Source: Phlebiopsis flavidoalba (Eukaryota > Basidiomycota > Agaricomycetes > Polyporales > Phanerochaetaceae). Taken from it: a stretch of 64,000 nucleotides of DNA. The position numbers and the translations under genes are program-made. The DNA is taken from positions 186,001 through 250,000 of the forward strand of contig JAOCPU010000036.1 in the NCBI GenBank assembly GCA_035772785.1. Direction: 5' to 3'. The number at the start of each line of letters is the position of its first letter. Position 1 is the first letter of the stretch. Below, piece after piece: positions 34,852 to 47,590 of this stretch. The notes below the pieces were generated by a model. It searched no databases. It was not told where the DNA came from and worked only from the letters and a program-made list of their open reading frames with translations.

Positions 34852-37800
34852 TCATAACGAGACATTTGACACGGCGCGGCCGGCGTGGGGCGCAAACGAC
34901 AGGAGTCGGCGACAACGACCCACTCGGGTTCCCTCCCCGCAGGACGACTGTTCGCGGGCCCGTTCACGCGTGTCCGACGTGCCCACCCCATGGGCACGGG
35001 CGGAGCAGGCGTGTGCCCCGTACCCGTGGGGCGGAACTGGGACCACCAGGGGGCATGGCATCATCATGGGGTAGGGGACAGGCGTTGTTGCACTACACGC
35101 TTGATTGGATCAGGCTCAATTACTGATATCAAGGCTAACACGGTGCACTCACGTTGGGGGCTTTGGTGGTAGTATGGATGGGTGTGCGACGGGATGGGAG
35201 TGGGAGGCATGGACGGTCTTGGGCCGGCACCATTTGGCGCGGTGGCGGGGTAGGCGCCAGGAGGGGGCTGCATGTATGCAGTCGGAGCTGGAGAAATCTC
35301 TCAGTCCAACTCTGCCGATCTGCATGAATTCACTACTCACGAGGCAATTTGACCCATCGGAGTGCCTGGGTACATGGCTGTAATTGCGGCGTTCAATATT
35401 CGACACACCGTTGATGTATGCGATGGTGCTTACCATTTGGAGTGGGGGGGCATGTACGGGTAAGGGATTGGCTGCATGTAGGGCATGTGTGGCCAGGGGG
35501 AGGGGGCATACCGGGTCCATCATGGGCTTCAAACGCAATGTTTAATCAAACTTGACCGTGGAACACGTACAAGCCGAACACTCACTTGGCCAGGATAACC
35601 GTAGCAAGGAGAGGGCCTATGCCGTAAACGTATCCCGATGTCCCGGCGCGAGCTGCAGCTCTTGAGCGGAGCTTGAGCAGCGGGGTCGGAATTTTTTCCT
35701 CGAAAGTCGGCGGCTGGCATGGCGGGCGGGGGTCCAGGGTGAGGCATGTGCAAGGGGACTGTTGTTGGCTGGGGTGGGGGGTAGGCAGGGGCCTGGGAAC
35801 ATCGTAATATAACGCTTCCGCGCTATGTAATTCTGGCACTGCGGAGCTGAAGGGGAGAGTGGTCAAACACGAGTTTATATTCTGCCTGATGATACGTACT
35901 GAGCTGCGCAGAGTCGGTGACCTTTTGTTGTACTTGAAAGGATTGAAAGTCATCCTTAATGTGTACTGGGGGAGTCTTCTTCAATGGGTACGGGTGCCGA
36001 CAGAAGGGGGTTTAAGCGGCGCCTGGGCCGCTGACTGAGGTGGCGTCGGAAGGCTTGGGTTTTGGCGAGCCACTTCGCCGAACCATTTTTAGATTTTTGA
36101 AACGCTCTGTGGAACATCCGATCAGAGAGAGAAAGGGGATCATATCTACTGCGGTATAATACGCACACCTTGGGGTAGGGCGGAACGATGAAGCGTTGAC
36201 CGTTGAGGACGGTTGGCCGCAGTAGTGGGAGAAAGCGGGGGCGATCGCAAATAGGAGGTTTTCTACAGGGTGTTGTGTTGCCGTGTTTAGTCTGATGTGA
36301 CCTGTTAACGGACTGCGGGGACGACAGCATTGTGTGAGCCGTTGACTGCGGATCCGGTTGAGCTGCCAGCAGGCGTGGTGGGGAGGTGCGCTCTTGCCCA
36401 CGCTTGAACGGAAGAAGGATCGCCTGGATGACCATGCTTGATCCTCTCGTGCCGCTAACCGTAAACATCCTTGCTTTGCGGGCTGGCTCTGATCGAGGAT
36501 ACGTCTTGACCAGAGCGCGACGCTTGGATGATCTGTAGCGGCCTGCAGGCCTGTGTGGGATACCGGACCCTCCCAGAGGTCGGCGGACTTGACGACAGCT
36601 CCACTGCCCAAATGCTGGAGTGCCACAGGACGGAGTCCGTCAGGACGTGAGCGATCGACGCAGCGAGGAGCTGCCTGTGCGTGAGGATTCGAATAAGCAA
36701 GGGCCAAATCTAGCAACTGCGCCTTTGGCGCGACTACGTCACCGTGACCCTTCCGTGGATTTGTCACCGAATCTCCCTTCTCTGCTTGCTCTCGTTCTAT
36801 AGGGCCAAAATTGGACGGGTACAAGATCCGCAGGTAGTAAGGCTTGTTGAGCTTTACAATAGCCGGCGCCTTGTATCGTTAGCCTCCGTGCTCCGGTTGT
36901 CGCTAATAGTACCGTTGATCGCATAACTTCACTCTTTGGTATAATCTCTCGACTGTGAACTTAGATGAGATCATGCCATGCGCTTGTCCATCTCCCAGCT
37001 TCAAGATAGCTTGTTTCTTCTTAATCAAACCTATCACGTTCGTGCTCGTGACACAAGAGTCACGGACACTGTCACGGCGACGGGATCCGATCCGCCCGTG
37101 GGTCGACGTATTGCCGCATCAGCACTTGCCGGTGCATTGGTCGTCGATGGTTAGGAATATTAACCTTGAGGACGTGGCATCGTGCTCGGTGCAAGGAGAT
37201 GCGGGGGGCCGTCTTCTGCAGTCTACTTTGATAGGCCGTGGCGCCCATCCGAGGCCATTCATTCAGACCACCCTTTGGGACATATCAGGGTTCTCGCACG
37301 GGTTCCTGTGGCTCCGGTGCGAGTCAGGGGGGCGCACCCAGGAAGCCACTTGGTTATGCAGCGGACGCCCCGCCGGCCACCCTCCCTTTCGCAGGCACCG
37401 GGACGCTACGTCAATTACGCCCTCGTTCGCACCACATGTACTACTTGGCACCCATAGCTCTGCCAACCAGATTCGTCACGCACTAAGAAAAGCACAAACA
37501 GAATGATCGGCCGAAATGGAACGGAACCGCTCCCTCCTCGTTGGTTTGCCCGCGTATCGTCCACGAACCGAGGTTCCATTCGACACGCCTCTTCCGCTAA
37601 TATGAACACGGTGTTCAGTCGCCCACCCTGAGCAAAGAGACGGCCATTGGAGTATAATTTCTATTATAATCAAACTTAGCATATATAACACAATACTCAC
37701 AGACATAATCTCCTCGTTCGGCGAGCTGGTGGGCCTTTTCTTCTCACTCTCTCCCTATAGTCGGGTGCGTTTTGCGGTTCGACGTTGTTAGTTGGTTTGT

Positions 37801-38523
37801 ATTAAGCCCTCCGTCGTCAAATTACATCGCCTTGGACGTCCAAAGAGCTTCTCGTGACTGCCCAAACTTCGCGTCCCCCAGTTGCTCCGCACATGACTGA
37901 ACCCAGAACTCATGGGGCCGAAGCGTAACAATCATCTCCGTAGGCGTTCCCGATCCACGCAGTCCTCTGAAGACGGTCGCGCACGGTCCGAGGATATCGT
38001 CCGCTCCACGCCTGGACCAGTTTTCTGAAGGTCCGCTCTCGAACGACGCTAGCCTTGCGTAAGGTCCACTGGTCTTGTCCGTTGAAGGCCTTATTACAAA
38101 TCATATGAGCGTATGAGCTCCTGGGTGATTCAAACGTACCTGACATAATCGCCGTTTGGTGGAGCTGTAAGCACCGGCCGGGCCTCTTACTGAAACCACT
38201 GTTGCTCGAATATTGGTCGCCCAGCAACGTAAGAGTGACAGTCCGTCAATGGCTGTCCGGGAGTTGAGTATTCTTTGACGTCTTTCAACTGGTGACGCCA
38301 GATGTGTTCCCGTTTCCTCTCCCGTGGATCCCCACCACACCCTCATAGCGTTGTCCGGTCTTGGTCGAGAGCGTGATGGTCTCTGTATACCCGGCAGATG
38401 ATATAGATGTTCCAGACTGCGGCTATCATTTAGCACAAGGCAAGAGTCGGCACAGGTCCTTTGTGCAAGAGGTGCAAGATGCGGCCAAGGAGCGTAGAAC
38501 CGCAGGATTTTTTTCAGTAGCAC
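34852..38523 (-). CDS. PBP1: Ataxin-2 / Pbp1 homologue
   Basis: This is a poly(A)-binding-protein partner involved in stress granules and mRNA regulation. The SM-ATX domain is visible on the minus strand at about 38385-38210: ITLSTKTGQRYEGVV, then STGEETG, then LKDVKEYSTPGQPLTD after one frame change, then GDQYSSN. The LsmAD domain follows (about 38090-37700). It shows VRERT, HEKLFG, FDDGGLNTNQLTTSNRKTHP with an Lys/Glu-rich helix, and after an intron (GTGAGT...ATAG, about 37703-37663) a NVHI/LAEE segment. The remainder (about 37500-34850) is low complexity. Its end is Pro/Tyr/His-rich, e.g. PPPGAYPATAPNGAGPRPS and TPIPSHTHPYYHQSPQ (about 35265-35165), as in fungal Pbp1 C-termini. Frames are badly interrupted, and the true N-terminus may lie upstream of 38523. 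No PAM2 motif could be confirmed. Confidence 0.65.
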
Positions 38524-40559
38524 TTCTTGTACTACTAGATCGCCTGCAGACAGGGCTGGTGACGATGAAAAGTTAGACAGTTGACGTACTGAATTTTCTG
38601 TGAGGCCCTTTATTGTTGATTAATGCACGTGCGATCCCTGGGGGCGATCCTTGTCGTGGAGGCTGTCGCCGTTGGTGTTTGCCCAGCGGAGGTAAGGTGC
38701 CCTCCCGAGGGCGTCGGTGGGCCGCATGGTGTTAAAGCGGGCGTTTGGGCATGGCGAGGGGGGAGAATGTGGGAGATGCTCGAGCTCCAGTCCAGTGCCG
38801 TCGGACGTCTGTTCGAGCAGAGAAAGCACGACTGTATTAGAAGATGCAGGTCGGTACGACACACGATGACAGCGAGAGACAGACCGAGCAGCAGCGGGTT
38901 CGGCCATACCGCACCTTGCGCGGGGGTTTTGGTTGTCTTGTTGTTGCAAGCCCATATGGCAGGTCCCTCAAGGATGTGAAAGTCAAATTTAAAGTGGCGA
39001 CACGGTCTTGGGGGGGGGGGAATAAAATGGTCGAGGCGAAGAGTTATAAGATGCAACAGGTGAAGGAGAACGAGAAGGTGTAGATAACGTCGCAGCGAGC
39101 TTGGCGTCGGGGAGGATGTGCCTGGGCGACGAAGAAGAAGGGCTGAGCGACTTCCCCGTCGAGCACAACGCTGTCGTTGAAGGCCTCCTCCGGAGGGCTG
39201 CAGGGAGAAGTGGAGAACCGTCGAGGACGCCGTCCGGGACCGTGACGAGAGAGGGGAAAGAGGCGACTCGGGACTGTTGAGCACAGACCGCTGATGCGCC
39301 TGCACCAATTTCATGGCGGGCGTATTGGCCACGACCCCGGCCACTGCTGCCCTAGACCCCACCCTCCGGACGCCTCTTGTTTCCGGGCTGCCCATAACCG
39401 CTGTGTATGCCCAGTGCCCACAAGACACGCAGATTTGTTCTGCATACACGTTTTTCGTTGTGCCGTAATGATTTGTTCATTGGGCACATACACTTCAGTC
39501 AATCGACAGGGAGCAATGTCCTCGCTCTGGGGTCCTACCGCATCTTGTTGACAACCGTATTTCCTATGCCGCGAATCTATGCCCAACTCTAGATCTCACC
39601 GGTCACCATTCTCCTTTCGTTCGCCAATGCCATGGCAAACAGTTGCAAGAATACTGCATTTCGCACCCCTATACATCGCTAACGACATATGTGAAAGCTC
39701 CCGTGAATAGACGAAAATCCGGCAGTGACAGCAATGGATATTCTAATTGCAGGCTGCTTTGTGTCCGCCGATATTCCATGCCAACATCGAAACGTGCGTC
39801 CGCTACAAACCTCAAACGTATCATGGGAGGGCAAATAAATACGCTTTCAGGACCAGGGCAGTGTTTTCTGAATGTTCTCGAGACTGTATAAATCATGAAA
39901 AGATCTCTCCGCACGCTTGCCGCTTGTCTGTCGCGGAGGTAGTCGCTCTTCCAGAGCGGGCCCTCAAGATGCCATTTGACCAAACGCCACCTCGTCAGTA
40001 CATGGGGCTTCGGTACCTTGACACCGTCGTGGACGGACTACACAGGAATCTAGTGTTTTCATTATGTGCATCACGGCGATTGTGGCTTTCAGTCCATCCA
40101 GATGTCGAGATGTTGAGGCAGATATCTGTTGCAAAACTCTGAACCTCCAGAAGCTCGAAGTGAAATTTAATTTCTATTCACTCCCGGGGGAACCTTTTCT
40201 TGCAACATACGCTGTCATGTGCACTCGAAAGAGGGTCGTTTTACTATCATGCGCTCGATTCAATGTTCATGACGGCATGGAGACTAGAAAAGCAGTTTAT
40301 GGCCGCCTATGCAATGCCGGGCTGTGCAGCCTTCCATAGTCTCTACGAGCACAACCTCGCCGTTTGTGAGTACCGGCCAGGATCTCTCCGGTGTTGGTGA
40401 GATGCGCGATAACGAGCACTTGTCGCGCCCAGAGACCAACGACAACCAATGGCTCAGTGCTACATTATTCCCATCGCTGGGGACAGAGATCCAAGTACAC
40501 CGCACGAGGCTATCGCTATACCGGGGATAATACATGATGTTTTATAATTTGATTCCGTC
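38524..40559. other. Region between Pbp1 and RhoGEF, no clear gene
   Basis: It may contain the N-terminal exon(s) of Pbp1 (minus strand, to about 38960, Pro/Thr-rich). A G11 run sits at 39010-39020. The 279-codon minus frame at 39449-38610 is low complexity without family motifs. Nothing else was recognised. Confidence 0.3.
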
Positions 40560-43500
40560 CTACATGTCCCCACATTCGTCCCACAGACTAGGCGCATTAC
40601 TCGCGCTGCGCTCTGCGCCGTCAAATCCGCCGGATTTCTCTCAACGAGCTCAACCAGCTTGTCGCTGGTTCCCACTGCCTCCCTTGTCTTCGCCACCGCG
40701 CATCGGGGGGGCGACGAGGATCGAGCGGTCGGAGGCATGGACAAGCCGGATATCCTGACCCTCGGGGGGGACGACCTGCCACGAGCTTGCCCGGAGACGA
40801 CCGAACGAATCTCGATAAACTCGGGCGCGAAAAGCAGGAACATGCTCACCCCCCGCGCCCGCGCGCGTACGCCGTCGCCTTTGTCTCCCACGGCGGAGGT
40901 ACCCAGACGAGCGGCGGGGCACACCATTTAGAGTTCGGTCGATATAACAACTCAGCCTCTAGTCGTCTATCAGCCCGGCGATTCTGGCCTAGTGAGGCGG
41001 ATACATACACGCGTGATCGAACACCACCAGCAGGCTCGTTGTTGGCGACTTTGGATGAGTCCGCAGCTACGCTTAGCACTCGAGAGCGCTTGCTTGAAGA
41101 AGCTGCATCGGCCCAGTCGCCTCGCTGAAATTCGGAATAAACTGTGACGTTTGGAGCTTGACGCGCTCCAACTGCACAGGAACAATGTCAGTGACCGTTA
41201 CCCGGCGCCAGGCAGGACACGTAAACGGTCCTTTATTGCCATACTTTGTCCGCGATGTCATACACATGATTCTGCTACGCTCATGTGCACAAAAACACCC
41301 GATGGTCTTGTGCAGTGCAACGATGTCGTGAGAGTCTTTCGGTATCCATATGGGCTGCGTACATGAAAGTCAGAATATTCCACCCCATCCGACAGACGCG
41401 GAGTATGGACATACCTCACCAAAGGACCGGAAGGAGATTAACCCCGAGCTTTATGCTTCGGTCGTGGGTTGACACTTTCGATCCGCTGAGGTTCACACCA
41501 CCAATCCAGAGCATGCAGGGTCACTTGAATGAAACTATTGGTTGCGTATAGCAGCATGGATACCACGGTGAGTAACCGTGACCTTCTCGAAAGCAAGATA
41601 GGTTATCCACCGATAGCCGTGCTGCCCTCCAATCTTGACAACCCTCAGTGCCAATAACAATCGCCGCGTTCTGTTCACTGACTCGCGTCCCGAGAAGCAT
41701 CGAGATCTTGTGGCTTTGACGTTCCCAGGACGACCTGGGCCATCACATTCGGAGGAATACGACTCTCAGACGCGTCATCTGAAGAAGATGGACCATTGAA
41801 TCTTATATTATTGAACTCCGGCAAAGCATAAATGTACTCTGGTGCTCGATTTCTTGAGAACCCTCTTGAAGTCTTTGTTCGGGTCACAAGGGAAATCAGT
41901 TTCCACGCCCTTGCGTAATAGGAAAGCAACTGACCCGACTGTACCACGGAGAGCCACGTAAACACCGGAAGACGTTCCAGCAGCGATCTATAGTCTTGTT
42001 ACCATACTCTTGCCGCGACGTGCGTGTGAGTGCTCTGCGGGCCGCGATGCGCATGTGACGACTCACGGAATGAGGTCGCGGACCTGATTTTCCCGCTGCT
42101 TCGTCCGGTGGACACATAGCTCGATGAGACGACCCGGAACGAATCCGTCGTTGATCTTCTGCTGAGCGAAACCACTGAAAACTTTGTGAGCCTCGCACGT
42201 CACCGAACGATCTGCTCGGGTCGTCGCACCATGTTTGCCTCCTGCCGCACACGTCGCAGGCCGATCGCATCCGTCAGGGCCTTGTACCATAGTGTGCGTT
42301 CCTGATCGCTGCTTGCGTAGAGCGTGTATCTTCGAATAAATACTGCGGAGGCGTGGTATACAGTAAAGGGATACATTTGTCGGTGTCGTTGAGCGGAAGG
42401 AATCAAAAAGCCGGCCTTGAATCGCTGGTTGAGCCTGCTTTCTCGCGACGATTCTCTGGCGGAGCATCGAACGCTTGCGAGACGGAGATATTCTAGTGGT
42501 ATAGGCTGGACGAACATGAGTCCAAGATATTGTCGTGTATAAATTGGACATACTCGTGAAATAAACATTATGGCGTGTGACACCGCTGGAGCGCGTCTCA
42601 GGCTTAAGGAGTAATACTATCAAATGTCAATAATGACGACAATTTCAATGATCATCATACTCACAATAGTTGTCCAATAGAGCTACATGTAGGTCTACCC
42701 AGGTATATGTCACTTCGGTCCGGCTGGTATATCGGCGCGCGAGCTGTCCGGAATACAATAATGTTCTGCTGTCATCATAAAGATCCAAATCCTAGAGAAA
42801 AATATGTTCAACAGTTGCGCAAGAACCGCACAAGAATGCGTACAATGATTTCGCCTCGTTGATAGGTTAGACCTTCACACAAAGAACGCCCAGAATTTCA
42901 CTTTGCTCTCCGCAGCCTCGATGCCAGGCTGTGTGCTCTTGATGAAGTCCCCAAGAAGGGTGATGAGGAGCTTTCCCTTTTGTCAGTGTCTCCTGGTCCG
43001 TGTGATCGACCGGCGTGTGCTTCCTCGTCGTCGTGAGCCAACAGAAGCAGCCGAGGCAAGCGTGTTACCGGGGCCGCGCGAGAGAAAGGTGATGACTGTT
43101 GGGTCGCGCTTGCGAATTCGTGGGTGCCTGCCCGCATTGCGCTGAAGGTTGCTGAATTGTTGGTACTTGGTGTTCCGGTTCAATTCTTTCCGGTGATAAG
43201 CTTCGGAGAGCGCGGTAATGCTTGATATATCTTGTTCATATGCGGTGCGAAACGCGAGACTGGCTGTGGCGTCACGTAAGTGAGGCGGTGTTCATCAGGT
43301 ATGTTTGTTAAACACTTACTGTCCCAACACGATGGAGGCGAAATTGTAATGAAGGGATGTTGATCCTTCTGTAGTTCAAACAACTTGTCCAACATACGCC
43401 GATGATAGACAAGGATGTCGTTCAAGTTTGTAGAAGACCTCGGAGACATATCCCCTCATGCGTGAATTGGGGTATTGGGGACGTGTTCAGAGGGGATCCA

Positions 43501-44413
43501 CAAATACGTCCCTGCACCAGCTCCAATCTCGGACATAGTCCCTCGCTCGGACTTGATGATTTCGAATATCACAGATTGACGTTGAATCTCATCCTTGTCA
43601 AGCACTTCAAAGGGCCGATTTTTGGGAACGAGACGGTGCCATTCTTCGTCGTTCTCGACAGTTCTCCGGCTTGAAAAGCGTCGGAGTCCTTCTCGTTGGA
43701 CGTCAAGACTAAACATGTATTGGGCAGAAGGTGATCAACAACATTGCCTACCGGAAAGTATCAAGGGAGTAACACACGTCAAAGTGGGACTTAACTCATC
43801 CGAAAGTTCTGCGGTAGCGAACTGAGAAAGAGCAAGAGACAGGTCTTGGCACGCTGAGTCAAGAGATAGCAAGGGAATTGTTCTCACACCTCCGGACTGC
43901 TTCTCGGTGGAGATGAACGACGGCGGTCTTGACTCTCCACGGTTTATACTAGAGTCTTGCGGGACAGCATAGACTCGCTCTTTGCGTTCCGGTGACCAAG
44001 GTTCTGATGACTAACAGAGGGCCTGAGGGATGTCGTCCTTGCTATAGGGGACCATGTACAGCCTGCGGCTCCGGAAACGCATACGAGCCCGTGCTCGTCT
44101 CGTGGAAAACTTGACGGCCCGGGGGATCTCAGGTTCAGGAAAGGCGATGTGGGGCCTCGATGAAGTACTGGGTGAGGCAGGGCTGAAGGTCGAAATGCCG
44201 GTGTTCGTTACTCCAGAGGTTGAGGGGATCGCCCCGAGGGGGGGCAGGTGGGGCGTTCCAGTCGTCCACGATGTCTAGGAGAAGGGTGCTTCTCTGTGCT
44301 GGAGGTGATGCACCGGTCGGTATCGCGAACGTGTGGGTGAGTCGATCTGGTGACATACTCGCAGCTCCTGAAATGACTTTGGCGCCCGCTTCTCCGTGTA
44401 TACATGGCGTCAC
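40560..44413 (-). CDS. ROM2: Rho1-type guanine nucleotide exchange factor (DH-PH-CNH)
   Basis: This is a Rom1/Rom2-like RhoGEF that activates Rho1 in the cell-wall integrity pathway. A Ser/Pro-rich N-terminus (about 44400-43750) is followed by the DH domain. That domain starts EVLDKDEIQRQSVIFEIIKS (about 43620-43560) and continues NLNDILVYHRRMLDKLFELQ (about 43425), RHPRIRKRD and PVTRLPRLLLL (about 43070), and FIKSTQPGIEAAESKVKFW (about 42950-42890). The PH domain includes DLYDDSRTLLFSGQLARRY (about 42790) and RRYTLYASSDQERTLWYKAL (about 42330). The CNH domain shows GTSSGVYVALRG (about 41970), IYALPEFNNI (about 41830), VMAQVVLGTSKPQDLDAS, IPKDSHDIVALHKTIG (about 41345), MFLLFAPEFIEIRSV (about 40840) and GQDIRLVHASD. 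The protein ends LWDECGDM with the stop at 40560-40562. I saw no DEP domain. Frame changes are frequent. Confidence 0.8.
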
Positions 44414-44710
44414 GCGCGCACCTAGTCACGCACTTCTCAGGGCAACTACCATTGCTCCACAATGTCTTCTTGTCATATTCCGTCAGAACTCAAAACATCG
44501 ATCAACGGTGCATACTTTGGCAATGGCACAGCATGATACCTGGCTCAAGGAGTATATCTACCTCCGTTCAGTAACATGATCGAAATCCTGGTGCCCCCTT
44601 CAGGAGCCTTCAGGATCCTAGCAATCCCAAGTCACAGTAGTACGCGTAAACTAAAGTCTAGAAATAATTTCTAGGATGCCATTCCAAAAACCGACATTCG
44701 ACAGCAATCT

Positions 44711-46627
44711 TCAATGGGCTCGTCTGAACACTACGTGATCGTAGGGACCCCGCCAATGAGAACGACGAACGCGCAAGTCATTGCTGCGTGAGAAACGGGT
44801 AGGGCTGCTGTGAGAGGGGCTGCTATGCCCGTAGTCATCACTCCTGCTGTGCACAGGAACACCCCGCGTAGTGGGATCTGGGGTGTTTCCCAATGAAGAG
44901 GCGTCGATACCAGAACCTATACGGAATCAAGTTCTGTCAAATACACATCATCAGATAGAACGACCGCATACCTGTAGGGCTGACAGCTGGCTGTGTTGGA
45001 TACACTAGTACAGGCACCGCGGCAAATACCACTGGAAACATCTGCTGTCCGGGCCACGCGCCGTAATTGGGGAAAGGCGCTATTGGTGGTGGCGGAGGCG
45101 GTTGGCCAGCGAAGGTTGGCGAGGGGGAGGTACAGACGCAGGCGGGGGTGGGTGGTGAAGGTGGAGGAGGGATGGAGACATTAGGTCCATACGAGTGTTG
45201 CGCGCGGGGGCGGCGAGTAAGACCGAGAACAAAAACTGCGGGCTTCACTCCCTGCGGAGGCGAATCTCCCTCAATAGGAAAGCCGGGGTATCCGTCCAAA
45301 CGGTGAATCTCGCTGACTGGCGAAGGTTTGAACTGCGGGGATGTACTGCGATTGGTACAATATTCACCGCCGGGATGTAGGCTATTGGAGGTGCACCATT
45401 TTGGGTAATGGCTGGGACCATTATCTCTTGCCGGATCCCCACGCCCAGGCGTCGTTGCCACGAGCTGCGGTGAACCTGGAGAGAGTTGTACGACACGCCT
45501 TGATCATGTGGCGGCGGGATTCCCTTTCATTTTTGGTCCAAATTTGTAGGGGGCGTTGATGGTGAGTAACTGCTGGTGTTCATCTCGTGGCGTTTGCGTT
45601 GTGAGCTCTACAGCAGGGAGTTGGTGGGCTTTATATCTCCCTATGACTGTGTACAACAGCCCAGAACAGTTCTATGATTCGATGGTAAGAACAAAGCATT
45701 TACAGCATCCAGATAAGGTTAAGAGTATCGCTTACCAGTATGCCCAAACTGTCAATGCAGACGTCCCTTGAACATCCTAAATGGGGCAACTCACATTGGC
45801 AAAACTCCCTATTCTCGTTCGTGAGTCACATCCCCATGCAGCTCAAAGGGGCCAATTCATTTTTGTGATAAAATCCTCGACCGCATGACTTGAGCTATGA
45901 ATCCATCACTACATATAGGCCAAGGAAGGCGGTGTCAAATGCGGTATCAAAACCTTCGAGAGTTGATCAAGATGAAGATAGTGTTACCGATGTCTGTTGG
46001 GAACTTGAGGAATCTCGCAGTCGATGCTGCGGGCGGGAGTAGCGAAACGGTATGTCATAGATTTCAATTTGGATACAATGTGTCATGAGAAGAAGGGGGC
46101 ATGTCATAGGCGGGTTGGGCATATGGGCAATAGTTGGACGATTACACTTCACTATTTGTAACGATGAATAAGGATCGAGCGATAAATAAGGCGACGTGAT
46201 GCGGTGATGATGGTTGAAGTTCGTGACAAGTGTGCGAGATAGTTTGGACGTCGGCGAATTGCCTTTATGCGGATATATTGTACAGCAAGCCTGGATGAAG
46301 ACGCGTTAGATACTCGGGAATCGCGTAGAGTAAATACTACTCACAAGTTGGGGCTTGTTTCATTTCTGTTCTACGTTATGCGCGATACGAGCGTCGCCGG
46401 CTGTGTCTTACTGCTCCCTGTGGATGGGTACGGGAGAGGAAGGAGCCGAGAGTTGACTCTGTTCCATGATGCGCGCGAAGAGCAATGCTCGCTTTTTGTC
46501 CTCGTTCCTCTTGTTGCCTGGCCAGCAGGGCGGGTGTCTGGCGCAGAGGCACTTGTAGGGAAGTAGTACTGTCCAGAGTGGGCGCGACAGATCCCCGGCG
46601 AGACGAGTATCGTGAAGAGGTGGACAT
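44711..46627 (-). CDS. Ser/Pro/Tyr-rich hypothetical protein
   Basis: The function is not recognised. A convincing start at 46627 gives MSTSSRYSSRRGSVAPTLDS, then PLRQTPALLARQQEER, and after one frame change DKKRALLFARIMEQSQLSAP. The middle holds Tyr/Pro-rich pieces (NYCPYAQPAYDMPPSSHD, about 46120) and PPPSPPTPACV / AGQPPPPPPIAPFPNYGAWP (about 45160-45040). A placeable intron (GTATGC...TATAG, about 44969-44916) joins it to SGIDASSLGNTPDPTTRGVP and a basic C-terminus ending VVFRRAH at 44711. Low complexity predicts a largely disordered protein. The same orientation as the RhoGEF just downstream leaves open that they are parts of one gene, but the stop at 44711 argues against it. Confidence 0.45.
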
Positions 46628-47590
46628 GTTGAAAGTCGAAGTGTGGGGTATTTTGGGTTCAAGTTGAGTCCTGAACGGCGGAGGTTATATACGATCAAGA
46701 GCACAGCCACTCCCGCGCGCGCAACATGGGGTGCTTGCGTAACATGGCAATGATTGAGCAGGGAACACGAGCCAATCGAAAACTCACGCGAGTTCAACAA
46801 GGATGGTATAGATACAAGGCGTTCTCGACGCGCGCGATGCGGGAAGGGTTGCCAAGATACGATGCTGATTCAGAGATACATATCTTGTCCAAGTGGTCAC
46901 CGAAGATGAGGAACAGAGCAGAGAGGTTCTCCTGTCACGGGTAGCATAACATAGCAAACACCGCATTGATGGCACAAAAGAGTGCTGGTGCTGATCGTTC
47001 ACCGCGCCCCCTGGAAGCCGCCAGTGTTGTATGAACTATCTCTTGACGACACACGTCATCGGAAGCGTGAAACCGCCGCCAGAGAAGACTCCCAGACGGC
47101 GGAAAGCTAAGGGTCGTGGGACCGAGTCGGCGGGAGCAATGGAGCATAAGTTCGTCGACCAGGCGCGAGTTTGTAGTCGGGAGAAAGCAAGCAGCGACGA
47201 GCTCGCAGCTCTGGCGCGGGGACGGACCGTGAGCGCGCTTTCCACGTGGCATGAATAAACGCCCAAAAGGTCGAGCAGGAAATGCAGCTCAAGTTGTTCC
47301 TCCTCATCTGCCACGACGCTGACACGCTCCCTTCGCTAAAAAACTCGTTAAAACTCAGTCCTTGGTTCCTGCCGTGTCTCTAGAGCCTCAAGGAGCTCAT
47401 ATCACGTCTGGATCAAGCGCAACCCTAGTCGGTCGCGTTTTTTTCTGCCACGCTGGAGTCGCACACCTCCTCCCCAATCTCCCTACAAATCTACATTGGC
47501 GGGCTATAGTGACTAGGCTAGGTGCTGCGAGATAAAATTTTCCATCCTGAAACATAACTTACTCGTGCCAAGGCGTCGATTCTCCGTGCT
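46628..47590. other. Divergent intergenic region
   Basis: This is the spacer between two divergent hypothetical genes. A 92-codon minus frame at 47314-47036 shows no family motif. Nothing else was recognised. Confidence 0.3.

Noticed and set aside
36012..36824. 270-codon minus-strand open frame
   Set aside because: It shows no recognisable family motif and lies in the low-complexity middle of the ataxin-2/Pbp1 span, so it was not listed as a separate gene.
38610..39449. 279-codon minus-strand open frame
   Set aside because: Low complexity without motifs or a convincing start; at most it overlaps N-terminal exons of Pbp1.
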